A model generated the notes under the pieces. It worked only from the letters and a program-made list of their open reading frames with translations, did not search any database and was not told the DNA's origin. A program made the translations under genes and the position numbers. Of a stretch of 29,280 nt of DNA, positions 14,315 to 21,807 are shown one piece after another. Location of the stretch: the IMG/VR virus record IMGVR_UViG_3300017719_000119, positions 1 through 29,280 of that record. One strand, given 5' to 3'. Numbering within the stretch: the first letter of the stretch is position 1; the number at the start of each line of letters is the position of its first letter. This stretch comes from a virus.

Positions 14315-14780
14315 TAACGATAATCTAATATTTTTTCCAACAGATAAAATAGTACGTGAAGTCAAAACTAAAAGACAAGAAACAGAGTATGCTAAACAAA
14401 TTAAGAAACAACAGACTAAAGAATTTGTTGAACACTCCGTTGATGACATTGCTTTTGACCTTTTACGTAAATTTGTTGACATTGGTATTCGCACAAAGAA
14501 TGATAACTTTACAAAAGACCTTGCGATAGTGATAGACAGTATTAGAGGTTTAGTGTACAGAGATTTTGATATGGCTCATCCGGCTCAATTGTTATCTACC
14601 AAAATGGTACAATTAAAAACAATGAGAGACGGTACACATAAGAGTGCCAAAATAGATTATAGTAGTTTGATGGATGAAACAAGACCAAAAACTACAAGAC
14701 CTTTGTCAAAGGATATAAAAGATGAATTGAACCACCTACAAGATGGTGGTGACATGTTCACTCCTGATGATGAATTATAG
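14307..14780 (+). CDS. Conserved-type phage hypothetical protein, 157 aa
   Basis: Starts with GTG 14307 (AGGGAG upstream), overlapping the glutaredoxin gene by 8 nt. The N-terminus NLIFFPTDKIV resembles the IIFP-K element at the start of a conserved hypothetical protein I recall from marine T4-like phages, followed by a helical core (DIAFDLLRKFVDIG; LAIVIDSIRGLVYRDF; HPAQLLSTKMVQLKT) and an acidic disordered tail (GGDMFTPDDEL). No biochemical function is known to me. Confidence 0.65.
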   Translation: MSDNDNLIFFPTDKIVREVKTKRQETEYAKQIKKQQTKEFVEHSVDDIAFDLLRKFVDIGIRTKNDNFTKDLAIVIDSIRGLVYRDFDMAHPAQLLSTKMVQLKTMRDGTHKSAKIDYSSLMDETRPKTTRPLSKDIKDELNHLQDGGDMFTPDDEL

Positions 14781-14856
14781 AATTCAGACGAGCATACTAC
14801 AAATGTACGATATGTCTTGTTGAATAGTGGCGACTAAACGCAATTGAGGAGCAATT

Positions 14857-15177
14857 ATGCTAAAATACATTATGAATAAGTTAAACGCTAAAAAACAAGG
14901 AGATGTTAAAATGGCTAGAACTAAAATGTCAAAAACGACAAAAGTGAGAAATCTTTTCTCAAAAGGTAATTCTGTTACTTGGAAGACTCTAAGAAACACA
15001 TTTGACCTTAAATCACCAGCTGCAATGGTTGGTAAATTAAGAAACGAAGGTATGATGATTTATGAAAATAGAACATCTGCTGGAGTATCTTACAGAGTAG
15101 GAACACCATCAAAAGCTGTTATCGCAGCTGGTCAAACTGCTTTGTTTGGTTCACAAGGTTACGCTGTATCAGCATAA
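14857..15177 (+). CDS. Winged-helix/HTH DNA-binding-like protein
   Basis: A 106-residue basic protein (88 residues if started at ATG 14911). The core, VRNLFSKGNSVTWKTLRNTF then SPAAMVGKLRNEGMMIYENR and VSYRVGTPSKAV, has the helix-turn-helix plus beta-wing layout of small winged-helix proteins found in marine T4-like phages. Both ATGs have good ribosome binding sites (GAGGAG before 14857; AAGGAG before 14911), so two forms may be made. It is followed by a strong intergenic stem-loop. Possibly a transcriptional regulator. Confidence 0.7.
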   Translation: MLKYIMNKLNAKKQGDVKMARTKMSKTTKVRNLFSKGNSVTWKTLRNTFDLKSPAAMVGKLRNEGMMIYENRTSAGVSYRVGTPSKAVIAAGQTALFGSQGYAVSA

Positions 15178-15189
15178 CCCTTTAATTTT

Positions 15190-15264
15190 GAGGCGGACAC
15201 CGATGGTTTTATTAGTTTATCCCATCAAGGTTTTTTCATATCTACCTTTCTTTCTGTCCGCCTC
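15190..15264 (+). other. GC-rich stem-loop, possible structured RNA
   Basis: GAGGCGGAC (15190-15198) is perfectly complementary to GTCCGCCTC (15256-15264): nine GC-rich pairs enclosing 57 nt in an otherwise AT-rich region. Inside, GATGG (15202-15206) pairs with CCATC (15222-15226), followed by AAGGTTTTTT. The inner hairpin plus T-run could terminate transcription; the outer helix suggests a folded RNA or a 3'-end domain. No long gene fits here. The element lies between a winged-helix gene and a late promoter. Confidence 0.6.
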
Positions 15265-15277
15265 ATTATCCTCCATG

Positions 15278-15285
15278 TATAAATA
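15278..15285 (+). promoter_or_regulatory. T4-type late promoter
   Basis: TATAAATA, the exact T4 late-promoter -10 octamer recognised by the gp55 sigma factor with gp33 and the sliding clamp. It lies in intergenic DNA 40 nt before ATG 15325, without a -35 element, as expected for this class. It should make the DUF6433-like gene late-expressed. Confidence 0.8.
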
Positions 15286-15324
15286 TACTAGTATGAAATT
15301 ATTAAACAAATTGGAGAATTAATC

Positions 15325-15855
15325 ATGGTACAACAAAACCCAAATCTAATAAGCAAAGCTGCAATGACAGCCATGCAATCAACCTCTGGTTCAAGTGAAC
15401 CATTGTTGTCAGAAATTTTAACAAAAGTAAACAACGCAAAAGATAAACCTAAAAAGATTGCCGTTTTAAAAGAAAACGATAGTCCACATTTAAGAATGAT
15501 TTTAAAAGGTGCATTTGACCCTAACATTGTATGGGATTTACCAAAAGGCACACCACCATTTATACCAAATGAAGTACCAGCAGGTACCGAACATAGTTGG
15601 TTGAGAACAGAATCAAAAAAACTATGGCATTTTGTCAAAGGTGCAGATGATGGAACTAAAAAAGTATCTAAAGAAACTATGTTCTTACAAATCCTAGAAG
15701 GATTACATGTTGACGAGGCAAACGTACTCTTAAATATGAAAGACAAGGTTCTTAATAAGAAGTATAAAGGTTTAACTGAAGCAGTGGTTAAGGAAGCGTT
15801 CAATTGGGACGATAATTTTGTTAAAATTGAAAAAGGACCGTCTTATCCTGTCTAA
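15325..15855 (+). CDS. DUF6433-like phage protein
   Basis: A 176-residue protein with the order KIAVLKENDSPHLRMILKGAFDP, then WDLPKGTPPFIPNEVPAGTE, KLWHFVKG, ETMFLQILEGLHVDEANVLLNMKDK and LTEAVVKEAFNWDD. This matches my memory of the DUF6433 family, which is conserved in marine T4-like phages and has no assigned biochemical role. TTGGAG precedes the ATG, and the TATAAATA late promoter is 40 nt upstream, so the protein is probably made late and could be linked to virion assembly; that is an inference. Confidence 0.75.
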   Translation: MVQQNPNLISKAAMTAMQSTSGSSEPLLSEILTKVNNAKDKPKKIAVLKENDSPHLRMILKGAFDPNIVWDLPKGTPPFIPNEVPAGTEHSWLRTESKKLWHFVKGADDGTKKVSKETMFLQILEGLHVDEANVLLNMKDKVLNKKYKGLTEAVVKEAFNWDDNFVKIEKGPSYPV

Positions 15856-15924
15856 TTTAGAACAAAAATAGAACAAATCACTACAAAACACAGTAAAATA
15901 AGTCTTTTTAGCTAAAGAAAGTGC

Positions 15925-15952
15925 TTGACTTTGTTGTCGGAACCTGTATAAT
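15925..15952 (+). promoter_or_regulatory. Sigma70-type promoter
   Basis: The -35 is TTGACT (15925-15930), the spacer 16 bp, and the -10 a perfect TATAAT (15947-15952). Transcription should start near 15959, 24 nt before ATG 15983, with AAAGGAT as ribosome binding site. The closest of the set to the bacterial consensus. Confidence 0.85.
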
Positions 15953-15982
15953 GGTACCATAAATAATAACAAAGGATATATA

Positions 15983-16309
15983 ATGAAAAAATTAGTATTA
16001 ATCTTCTTCGCAATTTACTTGGCCTCTTGGTCAGTGGTGAGTTGTGCTAAAGCAGATGATTATAATACTGCCGTAGTTGGTCACGTTATCACACAAAAAG
16101 TACAAGGTAATAATGTTGACATGTCAGTGTTTGAAGCTGAACTACAAAAAATGTTTGCTATCTTTGCTTTGCAAGTTGCAGACCATATGGAAAAGAATTT
16201 ACCTATGATTATGGAAACCATCACTGCTCAGTTAAGACAAGAGATTGACAGTAAACATAAGTGTTTGCTATTGAAAGATAGTAAAATCACTGATAAGGAA
16301 TGTTCATAA
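15983..16309 (+). CDS. Secreted small protein
   Basis: A 108-residue protein with a Sec signal peptide (KKLVLIFFAIYLASWSVVSCAKADD). A Cys in VVSC could be a lipobox (V-V-S-C), so it may be a lipoprotein or be cleaved after AKA. The mature part is helical (FEAELQKMFAIFALQVADHMEKNLPMIMETI) and ends with a pair of cysteines (KCLLLK, DKECS). Transcribed from the strong promoter just upstream. Function unknown. Confidence 0.65.
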   Translation: MKKLVLIFFAIYLASWSVVSCAKADDYNTAVVGHVITQKVQGNNVDMSVFEAELQKMFAIFALQVADHMEKNLPMIMETITAQLRQEIDSKHKCLLLKDSKITDKECS

Positions 16310-16312
16310 TAT

Positions 16313-16621
16313 ATGGCAAAGAAACCAACTAGCAAAAAACTAAAGTACGATATACCAGAGATACCATTTACATATGATTTCTATTTGGTGTATTGGGAGG
16401 ATATTCAATCCGACGCTGGTTGGAAAACAATGAAAGAAATTCAAAACATGAAACCTGCTATCTGTGTATCAACTGGTTGGTTGGTAAAAGAAGATAGACA
16501 AGTACATGTATTGATGAGTGACTACAATTATGAAGAGAATGGTGACTTGGCAGATGGTGGTAACACAACAGTTATACCTACAAAGAACGTTATCAGAAAA
16601 TTCAAAATTGCAGATTTATAA
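16313..16621 (+). CDS. Hypothetical protein, 102 aa
   Basis: Soluble protein with a basic N-terminus (AKKPTSKKLKY) and a beta-rich body: FYLVYWEDIQSDAGWKTMKE, then ICVSTGWLVKEDRQVHVLMSDYN and VIPTKNVIRKFKI. This arrangement is that of small conserved phage proteins, but I cannot name the family with certainty. It follows the secreted protein by three bases and is probably co-transcribed with it. Confidence 0.6.
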   Translation: MAKKPTSKKLKYDIPEIPFTYDFYLVYWEDIQSDAGWKTMKEIQNMKPAICVSTGWLVKEDRQVHVLMSDYNYEENGDLADGGNTTVIPTKNVIRKFKIADL

Positions 16622-16627
16622 TATAAC

Positions 16628-16642
16628 AATCCTGGGAGGATT
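16628..16642 (+). promoter_or_regulatory. Shine-Dalgarno-sequestering hairpin
   Basis: AATCCT (16628-16633), loop GGG, AGGATT (16637-16642). The Shine-Dalgarno sequence GGGAGG (16634-16639) of the gene starting at 16648 lies in the loop and 3' stem, so folding would hide it. Six base pairs, four of them A-U, make it weak and possibly temperature- or protein-sensitive. Confidence 0.4.
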
Positions 16643-16647
16643 ACATA

Positions 16648-16980
16648 ATGAGTAAGCGAAAGACTAAAGAACTAGACCACCACCTCAAAAACATTATTGG
16701 CAAAGTGCCAGACATGTTAAAAAACTTCATAAAATCAGACGAGCAACAACTATTATACTATTCTGGCGAATGGGCAAAAGATGTATATGATAACTTCACT
16801 GAAAAACAGGCTGAAAAAATATTTGGTAAGATTAAGAAATTACAACCTGACCTAATGTTCTTTCAAAAAAAACTACCTGAATTTACAGATGAAGAGGGTC
16901 ATGTGTATGGTGGTTACGATTACATTGCTCGTAAAAAACATATAAGTAGAAACAAATTCATAGTACGTAGAGGTAGATAA
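16648..16980 (+). CDS. Basic hypothetical protein, 110 aa
   Basis: Lysine-rich protein: HHLKNIIGKVPDMLKNFIKS, then YYSGEWAKDVYDNFTEKQ, KIFGKIKKLQPDLMFFQKKL and a C-terminal ISRNKFIVRRGR. No domain recognised. Its stop overlaps the next ATG (TAATG), coupling it to the glucosaminidase-like gene. The ribosome binding site GGGAGG is within a small hairpin. Confidence 0.6.
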   Translation: MSKRKTKELDHHLKNIIGKVPDMLKNFIKSDEQQLLYYSGEWAKDVYDNFTEKQAEKIFGKIKKLQPDLMFFQKKLPEFTDEEGHVYGGYDYIARKKHISRNKFIVRRGR

Positions 16981-17651
16981 TGAGAAAATCATTAATCCGA
17001 ATCAAAGAGGCTTTTGAAAAGTTTTTTACCATTGCAGGCGTTCTTGCTGTTATAGCTTTAATAGCGTGGTTAACCTATGGTACACCACCAGAAGCAAATG
17101 AACTACCAGAAGACCTTACAACAGAAGACGTAAACAAGATAGTTGAAACAGAAGAGAAGTTTGATGTAGAACAAATATTGGTTGAAAAACCAGACTTTGA
17201 ACATAATAGTAATCAAACTTTTTTAATCAGTGTACGTGGGTGTATTCATTATATTGAGAACACCACTACAGATATATTACCAGTAAACCATGAACTATTA
17301 CTAGCACAGGCGGCTTTAGAGAGTGGTTGGGGTACATCTAGGTTTGCCAAAGAGGGTAAGAATTTATTTGGCATACGTACATATGATTTGAGAGAACCAC
17401 ATATGTTACCGTCAAACAATCCTAAAAAGTGGGGTGTAAAAGTTTATTCACATGAATGTGATTCTGTTTTACACTATATGAATATCTTAAACAATGGTAG
17501 TGCCTTTGGTGATTATCAAAATTTAAGAGACACTATAGGTGTTGATGACCCATTTCCATTAGTTGAAACATTGGATGCTTATGCCTCTGATAAAAACTAT
17601 TTTGGCAAAGTTAGGTCTATTATCAGGAAGATACAAAAAGAATACAACTAA
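16980..17651 (+). CDS. Membrane-anchored Bax/FlgJ-like N-acetylglucosaminidase
   Basis: Peptidoglycan hydrolase of the glucosaminidase (Bax-like) type. The N-terminus has one membrane segment (TIAGVLAVIALIAWLTYG, residues about 17-35), then an acidic linker and the catalytic domain from about residue 80. The signature LLLAQAALESGWGTSRFAKE contains the conserved catalytic Glu, followed by NLFGIRTYD and an ending with DAYASDKNYFGKVRSII, both diagnostic of the family. A membrane-tethered (signal-anchor) form would act on the wall from the periplasmic side, either as a lysis enzyme or in envelope remodelling. Confidence 0.85.
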   Translation: MRKSLIRIKEAFEKFFTIAGVLAVIALIAWLTYGTPPEANELPEDLTTEDVNKIVETEEKFDVEQILVEKPDFEHNSNQTFLISVRGCIHYIENTTTDILPVNHELLLAQAALESGWGTSRFAKEGKNLFGIRTYDLREPHMLPSNNPKKWGVKVYSHECDSVLHYMNILNNGSAFGDYQNLRDTIGVDDPFPLVETLDAYASDKNYFGKVRSIIRKIQKEYN

Positions 17652-17659
17652 ATATAACC

Positions 17660-18712
17660 ATGTTAACAATATTCATAACTTTCATTAGTGCGATTTCTAT
17701 ATCTATAATAGCCGCTGGTTATTCTATTATGGGACTTGCCACATTATTCGCAGGAGCAGTGCTTCCCATTATTGCTATGGGTAGTGCATTAGAGGTTGGT
17801 AAACTTGTAGCCGCCTCTTGGTTGTATAATAACTGGAACAATAAACTTGTACCACAAACTATAAAGGCCTATCTTACATTTGCCGTTATAGTATTAGTCT
17901 TTATCACATCTATGGGTATCTTTGGTTTCTTATCAAAGGCACACCTTGACCAAGTACAACCACAATCAAGTAACAATATTAAAATAGAGTTGTTAGATAA
18001 TCAAATCAAACAACAGAATATAATTATATACAGGTCTCAAAAGACTTTAACTCTATTAGACAAGGCATTAGAGAAATATGTTGACATGGAATATGTCACA
18101 AGAGGTCTTAAAGAAAGAGAAAAACAAAAACCTGAAAGAGACGCCTTAACACTTGCAATTAATAATGCTAGTGATAAGATAACAGAATTATCCGACAAAA
18201 AAGGTGTATTACAATTAGCACAAGATAAGATAGAGGCTGAAGTAGGACCTATCAAATATATTGCAGAGTTGATATATGGTGAAAATGCACAAGACCACTT
18301 TGACAAGGCTGTCAGGTGGGTAATAATAGTATTGATATTCGTATTTGACCCATTGGCAGTATTGTTGTTGATTGCAGCTAATATTTCATTGAGGACTAGA
18401 AAACATGAAAAAGAAAGTAAAATCGCCGAAGAAAAGAAAGACGTTGAAGGCGAACTTAAAAACGAAATTAAGAAAACGAAGAAACAAACTTTATCAGCAA
18501 AAACTAGAGCGGCCAATCTCAAACGTGAACAAAAAATTTATAGAGATTTTTTTAAAAAACTAGGCGCCAGAGACCTAAAAAATAGAGATTATGAGAAGTT
18601 TTTTGGTACAATGGGTAAGAAAGAAATGAAGGCTCTAGGTCTGGATCCTGACGAAATACGTATAAAAATGGACCAGATTATGGATTGGAATGAACAATCA
18701 ACAAAACCATAA
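17660..18712 (+). CDS. Large membrane protein with coiled coil
   Basis: A 350-residue protein. N-terminal hydrophobic segments (about residues 2-22, 26-43 and 70-92, for example AYLTFAVIVLVFITSMGIFGFL), a long charged helical/coiled region (about 105-210, ELLDNQIKQQNIIIYRSQK onward), a further membrane helix (VIIVLIFVFDPLAVLLLIAANI, about 220-241) and a basic cytoplasmic tail rich in Lys and Glu. The layout suggests a membrane protein with a periplasmic coiled coil. Similar proteins are, I believe, common in marine T4-like phages. Its place after a wall hydrolase suggests an envelope role. No clear Shine-Dalgarno sequence precedes ATG 17660. Confidence 0.65.
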   Translation: MLTIFITFISAISISIIAAGYSIMGLATLFAGAVLPIIAMGSALEVGKLVAASWLYNNWNNKLVPQTIKAYLTFAVIVLVFITSMGIFGFLSKAHLDQVQPQSSNNIKIELLDNQIKQQNIIIYRSQKTLTLLDKALEKYVDMEYVTRGLKEREKQKPERDALTLAINNASDKITELSDKKGVLQLAQDKIEAEVGPIKYIAELIYGENAQDHFDKAVRWVIIVLIFVFDPLAVLLLIAANISLRTRKHEKESKIAEEKKDVEGELKNEIKKTKKQTLSAKTRAANLKREQKIYRDFFKKLGARDLKNRDYEKFFGTMGKKEMKALGLDPDEIRIKMDQIMDWNEQSTKP

Positions 18713-18721
18713 GAAAAGAGC

Positions 18722-18750
18722 TTGCCAACCGAGTAGGAATATGATAGGAT
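18722..18750 (+). promoter_or_regulatory. Sigma70-type promoter (TTGCCA class)
   Basis: TTGCCA (18722-18727), 17-bp spacer, TAGGAT (18745-18750). The predicted start is near 18757, which would leave ATG 18760 without a leader and supports ATG 18787 as the start of the next gene. The -10 is the weakest match of the set. Confidence 0.6.
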
Positions 18751-18786
18751 ACCAACATAATGATACACAGCGAGGATATAAAACGT

Positions 18787-18957
18787 ATGACTTCAACATC
18801 ACACTTAACACCAGACCAAGCACGTAGAATTACAAACGCAGAAAACACTTGTAAGTCTTCTACTACTGATTGGTCTAAAAACTTCTGGTATGGTGTACTA
18901 GAAAAACTTTGTAGAAAATATGACGCAATGGATTACTTTAGAAAGGCGTCACATTAA
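18787..18957 (+). CDS. Small hypothetical protein, 56 aa
   Basis: Small soluble protein (LTPDQARRITNAENTC, then WSKNFWYGVLEKLCRKYDAMDYF). ATG 18787 is chosen because GAGGA lies 10 nt upstream and the leader length (about 30 nt) matches the other TTGCCA promoters; ATG 18760 adds nine residues but would be nearly at the transcription start. Its stop overlaps the next ATG (TAATG). Function unknown. Confidence 0.5.
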   Translation: MTSTSHLTPDQARRITNAENTCKSSTTDWSKNFWYGVLEKLCRKYDAMDYFRKASH

Positions 18958-19541
18958 TGAATATATTTTACGTACACAAAGACCCAATCATTTCAGCTAC
19001 AATGCTTATTGACAAACATGTAGTTAAGATGATTGTAGAATCAGCACAGATGTTATCAACAGCACACCGTATGATTGATGGCACACAATACACAGGCAAG
19101 ACCAAGACAGGTAGAAATATCAAACGTTGGCGTCATCCTAATTCTAACATGGATAATGTATTGTACAAAGCGTGTCACACAGGACACCCTAGTACATTAT
19201 GGGTTATGGAAAATGCTTACAACTATCACTGGTTATACAAACACATGATTGCTCTTAACGACCAATTCAAGTTACGTTATGGTCATGTAAAAGACCATTC
19301 AACTATCACTTTACTAAAAGAGATATTGATGTATCCACCTAAAAATATATCACTAAACAAACTACCTACAGACCCAACACCTGCTATGCCAGATGATTGC
19401 AAAATACCAGGTGACGTTGTAGGTTCTTACAGAAAATATTACATTGAACACAAACGTAGTTTTGCCTCATGGAAATCTCCAGGCAAAATGCCTACATGGT
19501 ACAGTGAGGGAATACAACATGCAAAAGAAAGTACGGCCTAA
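18957..19541 (+). CDS. Conserved phage protein, DenV/Pyr_excise-like in part
   Basis: A 194-residue protein starting MNIFYVHKDPIISATMLIDK and containing HVVKMIVESAQMLSTAHRM near residue 21, then HPSTLWVMENAYNYHWLYKHM near residue 77. I recall related proteins in marine T4-like phages, sometimes labelled pyrimidine-dimer DNA glycosylase because of remote likeness to DenV. The characteristic HVVKM(I/L)xE(S/A)xQ(M/L)LSTAHR is well kept. A DNA-repair activity is possible but not supported by visible catalytic residues beyond this likeness. Confidence 0.65.
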   Translation: MNIFYVHKDPIISATMLIDKHVVKMIVESAQMLSTAHRMIDGTQYTGKTKTGRNIKRWRHPNSNMDNVLYKACHTGHPSTLWVMENAYNYHWLYKHMIALNDQFKLRYGHVKDHSTITLLKEILMYPPKNISLNKLPTDPTPAMPDDCKIPGDVVGSYRKYYIEHKRSFASWKSPGKMPTWYSEGIQHAKESTA

Positions 19542-19761
19542 ATTTTACGAAAAACATCCAACAGAAAACAAAATCAGATGGCGTTATATTGATGAGTCAT
19601 TTGATAGGTTCAATAGAAAATTAATTACAACAGACAGTTGGCATATCATCACAGAGAAAGAGTATTACATGCTCAAAAAAGGTGGTGCAGAATACATCAA
19701 TAGAAAAGAACGTAGAGATTTTAAGAATGAACAAATAAAGATTATGAAAGGTGAGATTTGA
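19519..19761 (+). CDS. Basic hypothetical protein, 80 aa
   Basis: Starts at ATG 19519 (GAGGGA about 9 nt upstream), 23 nt inside the previous gene; the longer frame from 19444 would lie almost wholly in that gene. Lysine/arginine-rich: KKVRPKFYEKHPTENKIRWRY, then INRKERRDFKNEQIKIMK. No recognised domain. The stop overlaps the next start (TTGA). Confidence 0.55.
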   Translation: MQKKVRPKFYEKHPTENKIRWRYIDESFDRFNRKLITTDSWHIITEKEYYMLKKGGAEYINRKERRDFKNEQIKIMKGEI

Positions 19762-20711
19762 AAAAGATACTTGTAACAGGTGGTTTTGGTTTTATTGGTT
19801 CTAGGCTTGTAGAAGAGTTGTCAAAGAACCATGAGGTTATCGTTTTAGATAATAAAGATACCTATGGTACAATTGACGGTGGTGCCAAGAAAAAGATGTA
19901 CAGTTATCGTACACGTAATTGGAAACTAGAACGAATTTCAATTGTTGAGGGCGATATAATAAACCAAAGAGATTGTTTACGTGCCTTTACATTTCAACCA
20001 GACGTAGTTGTTCATTTAGCTGCCTATCCAAGAGCACAGATTGTTGACGACAATCCGGTTTTAGGTATACCAAAACTAGTTTCAGGCACAACTAACTTAT
20101 TGTATAATGCTGATAAATTTCAGACTAAAAGATTTGTTTATGTCAGTAGTAGTATGGTGTATGGTGATTTCAAAGACGGTGTTGAAGAACACGCTGATAC
20201 AAAACCAACAAACTTATATGGTGAGGCAAAACTTATGGGCGAGAGATTAACAAAACTCTTCTGTAAGAAAAACAATATGGATTATATTATTGTCAGACCA
20301 AGTGGTGTCTATGGTAAAGGTGACTTACCAGATAGAGTGATACCTAAATTCTTTGCCAAAGCAATGAAGAATGAAAAGATTACTTTACACAATGGTAATA
20401 ACAAGGTTGACTTTACATATAAAGATGACGTAGTTAGAGGTTTAAAAAAGTGTGCTTTAGAATCACATGTTAAAAACCAAAGTTTTAATATAACAAATGG
20501 TCATGCACATAGTTTAAGAGAACTTGCAGACCACGTTTTGTTTTTAACAGGCAGTGAATCAGAAGTAGAAGATATTGGCGCACATAAATTATATCCTATG
20601 AGAGGTACACTTGATATTAGTAAGGCGAAGTTGTATCTTAAATGGCAACCCGAACATACATTTGAAGAAGGACTAAAAAAATATTATGACTATCTTACAG
20701 GCAGAGACTAA
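19758..20711 (+). CDS. NAD-dependent sugar epimerase/dehydratase (extended SDR)
   Basis: A 317-residue extended short-chain dehydrogenase acting on nucleotide sugars (UDP-glucose 4-epimerase-like). The NAD motif is ILVTGGFGFIGSRL at residues 4-17; the aspartate of VLDNKD closes the adenine pocket; VVHLAAYPRAQ and VYVSSSMVYG precede the catalytic Tyr-x-x-x-Lys in NLYGEAKLMGE near residue 153; IIVRPSGVYGKGDLPD follows. The start is TTG 19758 (GGTGAG upstream), overlapping the previous stop. It is directly coupled to the aminotransferase gene, so the pair probably makes an amino sugar donor. Confidence 0.9.
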   Translation: MKKILVTGGFGFIGSRLVEELSKNHEVIVLDNKDTYGTIDGGAKKKMYSYRTRNWKLERISIVEGDIINQRDCLRAFTFQPDVVVHLAAYPRAQIVDDNPVLGIPKLVSGTTNLLYNADKFQTKRFVYVSSSMVYGDFKDGVEEHADTKPTNLYGEAKLMGERLTKLFCKKNNMDYIIVRPSGVYGKGDLPDRVIPKFFAKAMKNEKITLHNGNNKVDFTYKDDVVRGLKKCALESHVKNQSFNITNGHAHSLRELADHVLFLTGSESEVEDIGAHKLYPMRGTLDISKAKLYLKWQPEHTFEEGLKKYYDYLTGRD

Positions 20712-21807
20712 AATACCATTTACAGATTTGTATTCTCAATATGAAGAATGTAAATCAGAAATAGATTATGGTGTCAGTAGAGTTATTAATGAAACAGATT
20801 TCTTAACAGGTAAAACTACAGAGAAGTTTGAAAAGAGAATAGCAGAATACTGTAAAGCAGAGGCCTGTGCTTCAGTTAATAGTGGTTCTATGGCATTGAC
20901 TTGTGCCTTAAAGGCAGTTGGTGTTGGTGCAGGTGACGAAGTGTTAACAGTTGGTGCCACATTTATTGCTACTACAGAGGCAATATTATCTGTTGGTGCA
21001 AAACCAGTTTATGTAGATATAGATGAATTCTATCACATGGACGTTACAAAGATGAAGAATACTGATAAGATGAAAGCAATCTTATTTGTAGATATGTATG
21101 GTCAAACACCAGATATAAAACACATATTAAGTTTTGCTAAAAGGTTTCAATTAAAAGTTATTGAAGACGCAGCTCATAGTTTTGGTTCAGATTACAATGG
21201 TAAAAAGGTGGGTAGTTTAGTAGATTTGACATGTTTTAGTTTTAATCCAGTCAAGAATTTAGGTGCCTTTGGTGACGCAGGCGCTGTAGTTGGTAAAAGT
21301 AAATATGTAAACATGGTAAAGATTTTAAGAAACCATGGTCGTGGCGAGAATGGTTGTACATGGCAAGGCATAGTAGGTTATAATGGTAGAATTGATAACT
21401 TACAAGCGGCCGTATTAGAAAAGAAATTAAAAAAGGTAGATAGTTGGATTGAAGAGAAACGAGAAGTTGCTCATAGATACACAGACGCCTTAAAAGATAT
21501 TGTAGTTGTACCTAAAGAAACACCTTGGTCTAAACATACGTATTATGTTTATGTCATTATGGTAGAAGATAGAGATAATCTCAGAAAGTTTTTATCTAGT
21601 AGAGGTATTGAGACTAGAATACATTATGCTAAACCTACTTTCAAAAGTTATGATAAGTTGTGGCATAGTTGTCCTAAAACTGAGAACGTAAGTGACATGG
21701 TATTAAGTTTACCATGTTATCATAATCTTCCTGAACACCATCAGGATTACATAATAAATAGTATCAAAGAATATTATAATGAAGGAGACCAAAAACATGG
21801 CGTATAA
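20686..21807 (+). CDS. DegT/DnrJ/EryC1/StrS-family sugar aminotransferase
   Basis: PLP-dependent aminotransferase of nucleotide-keto-sugars (373 aa, normal length). Visible landmarks: NSGSMALTCALKAVGVGAGDEVLTV near residue 65 (phosphate-binding region), VIEDAAHSFGSDYNG near residue 160 (Asp to the PLP pyridine nitrogen), the Schiff-base lysine in SFNPVKNLGAFGDAGAV near residue 188, RNHGRGENG and YNGRIDNLQAAVLEKKL later. It overlaps the epimerase gene by 26 nt. Together they resemble pathways for 4-amino- or 3-amino-sugars of O-antigen and S-layer glycans. Confidence 0.93.
   Translation: MTILQAETKIPFTDLYSQYEECKSEIDYGVSRVINETDFLTGKTTEKFEKRIAEYCKAEACASVNSGSMALTCALKAVGVGAGDEVLTVGATFIATTEAILSVGAKPVYVDIDEFYHMDVTKMKNTDKMKAILFVDMYGQTPDIKHILSFAKRFQLKVIEDAAHSFGSDYNGKKVGSLVDLTCFSFNPVKNLGAFGDAGAVVGKSKYVNMVKILRNHGRGENGCTWQGIVGYNGRIDNLQAAVLEKKLKKVDSWIEEKREVAHRYTDALKDIVVVPKETPWSKHTYYVYVIMVEDRDNLRKFLSSRGIETRIHYAKPTFKSYDKLWHSCPKTENVSDMVLSLPCYHNLPEHHQDYIINSIKEYYNEGDQKHGV

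Noticed and set aside
15288-15803. 171-codon minus-strand open frame
   Set aside because: Long, but antisense to the DUF6433-like gene and produced by its codon composition; no ribosome binding site or family pattern.
18037-18522. 161-codon minus-strand open frame
   Set aside because: Antisense to the lysine-rich coiled-coil region of the membrane protein; its Ser/Leu/Phe-rich translation is typical of an antisense shadow.
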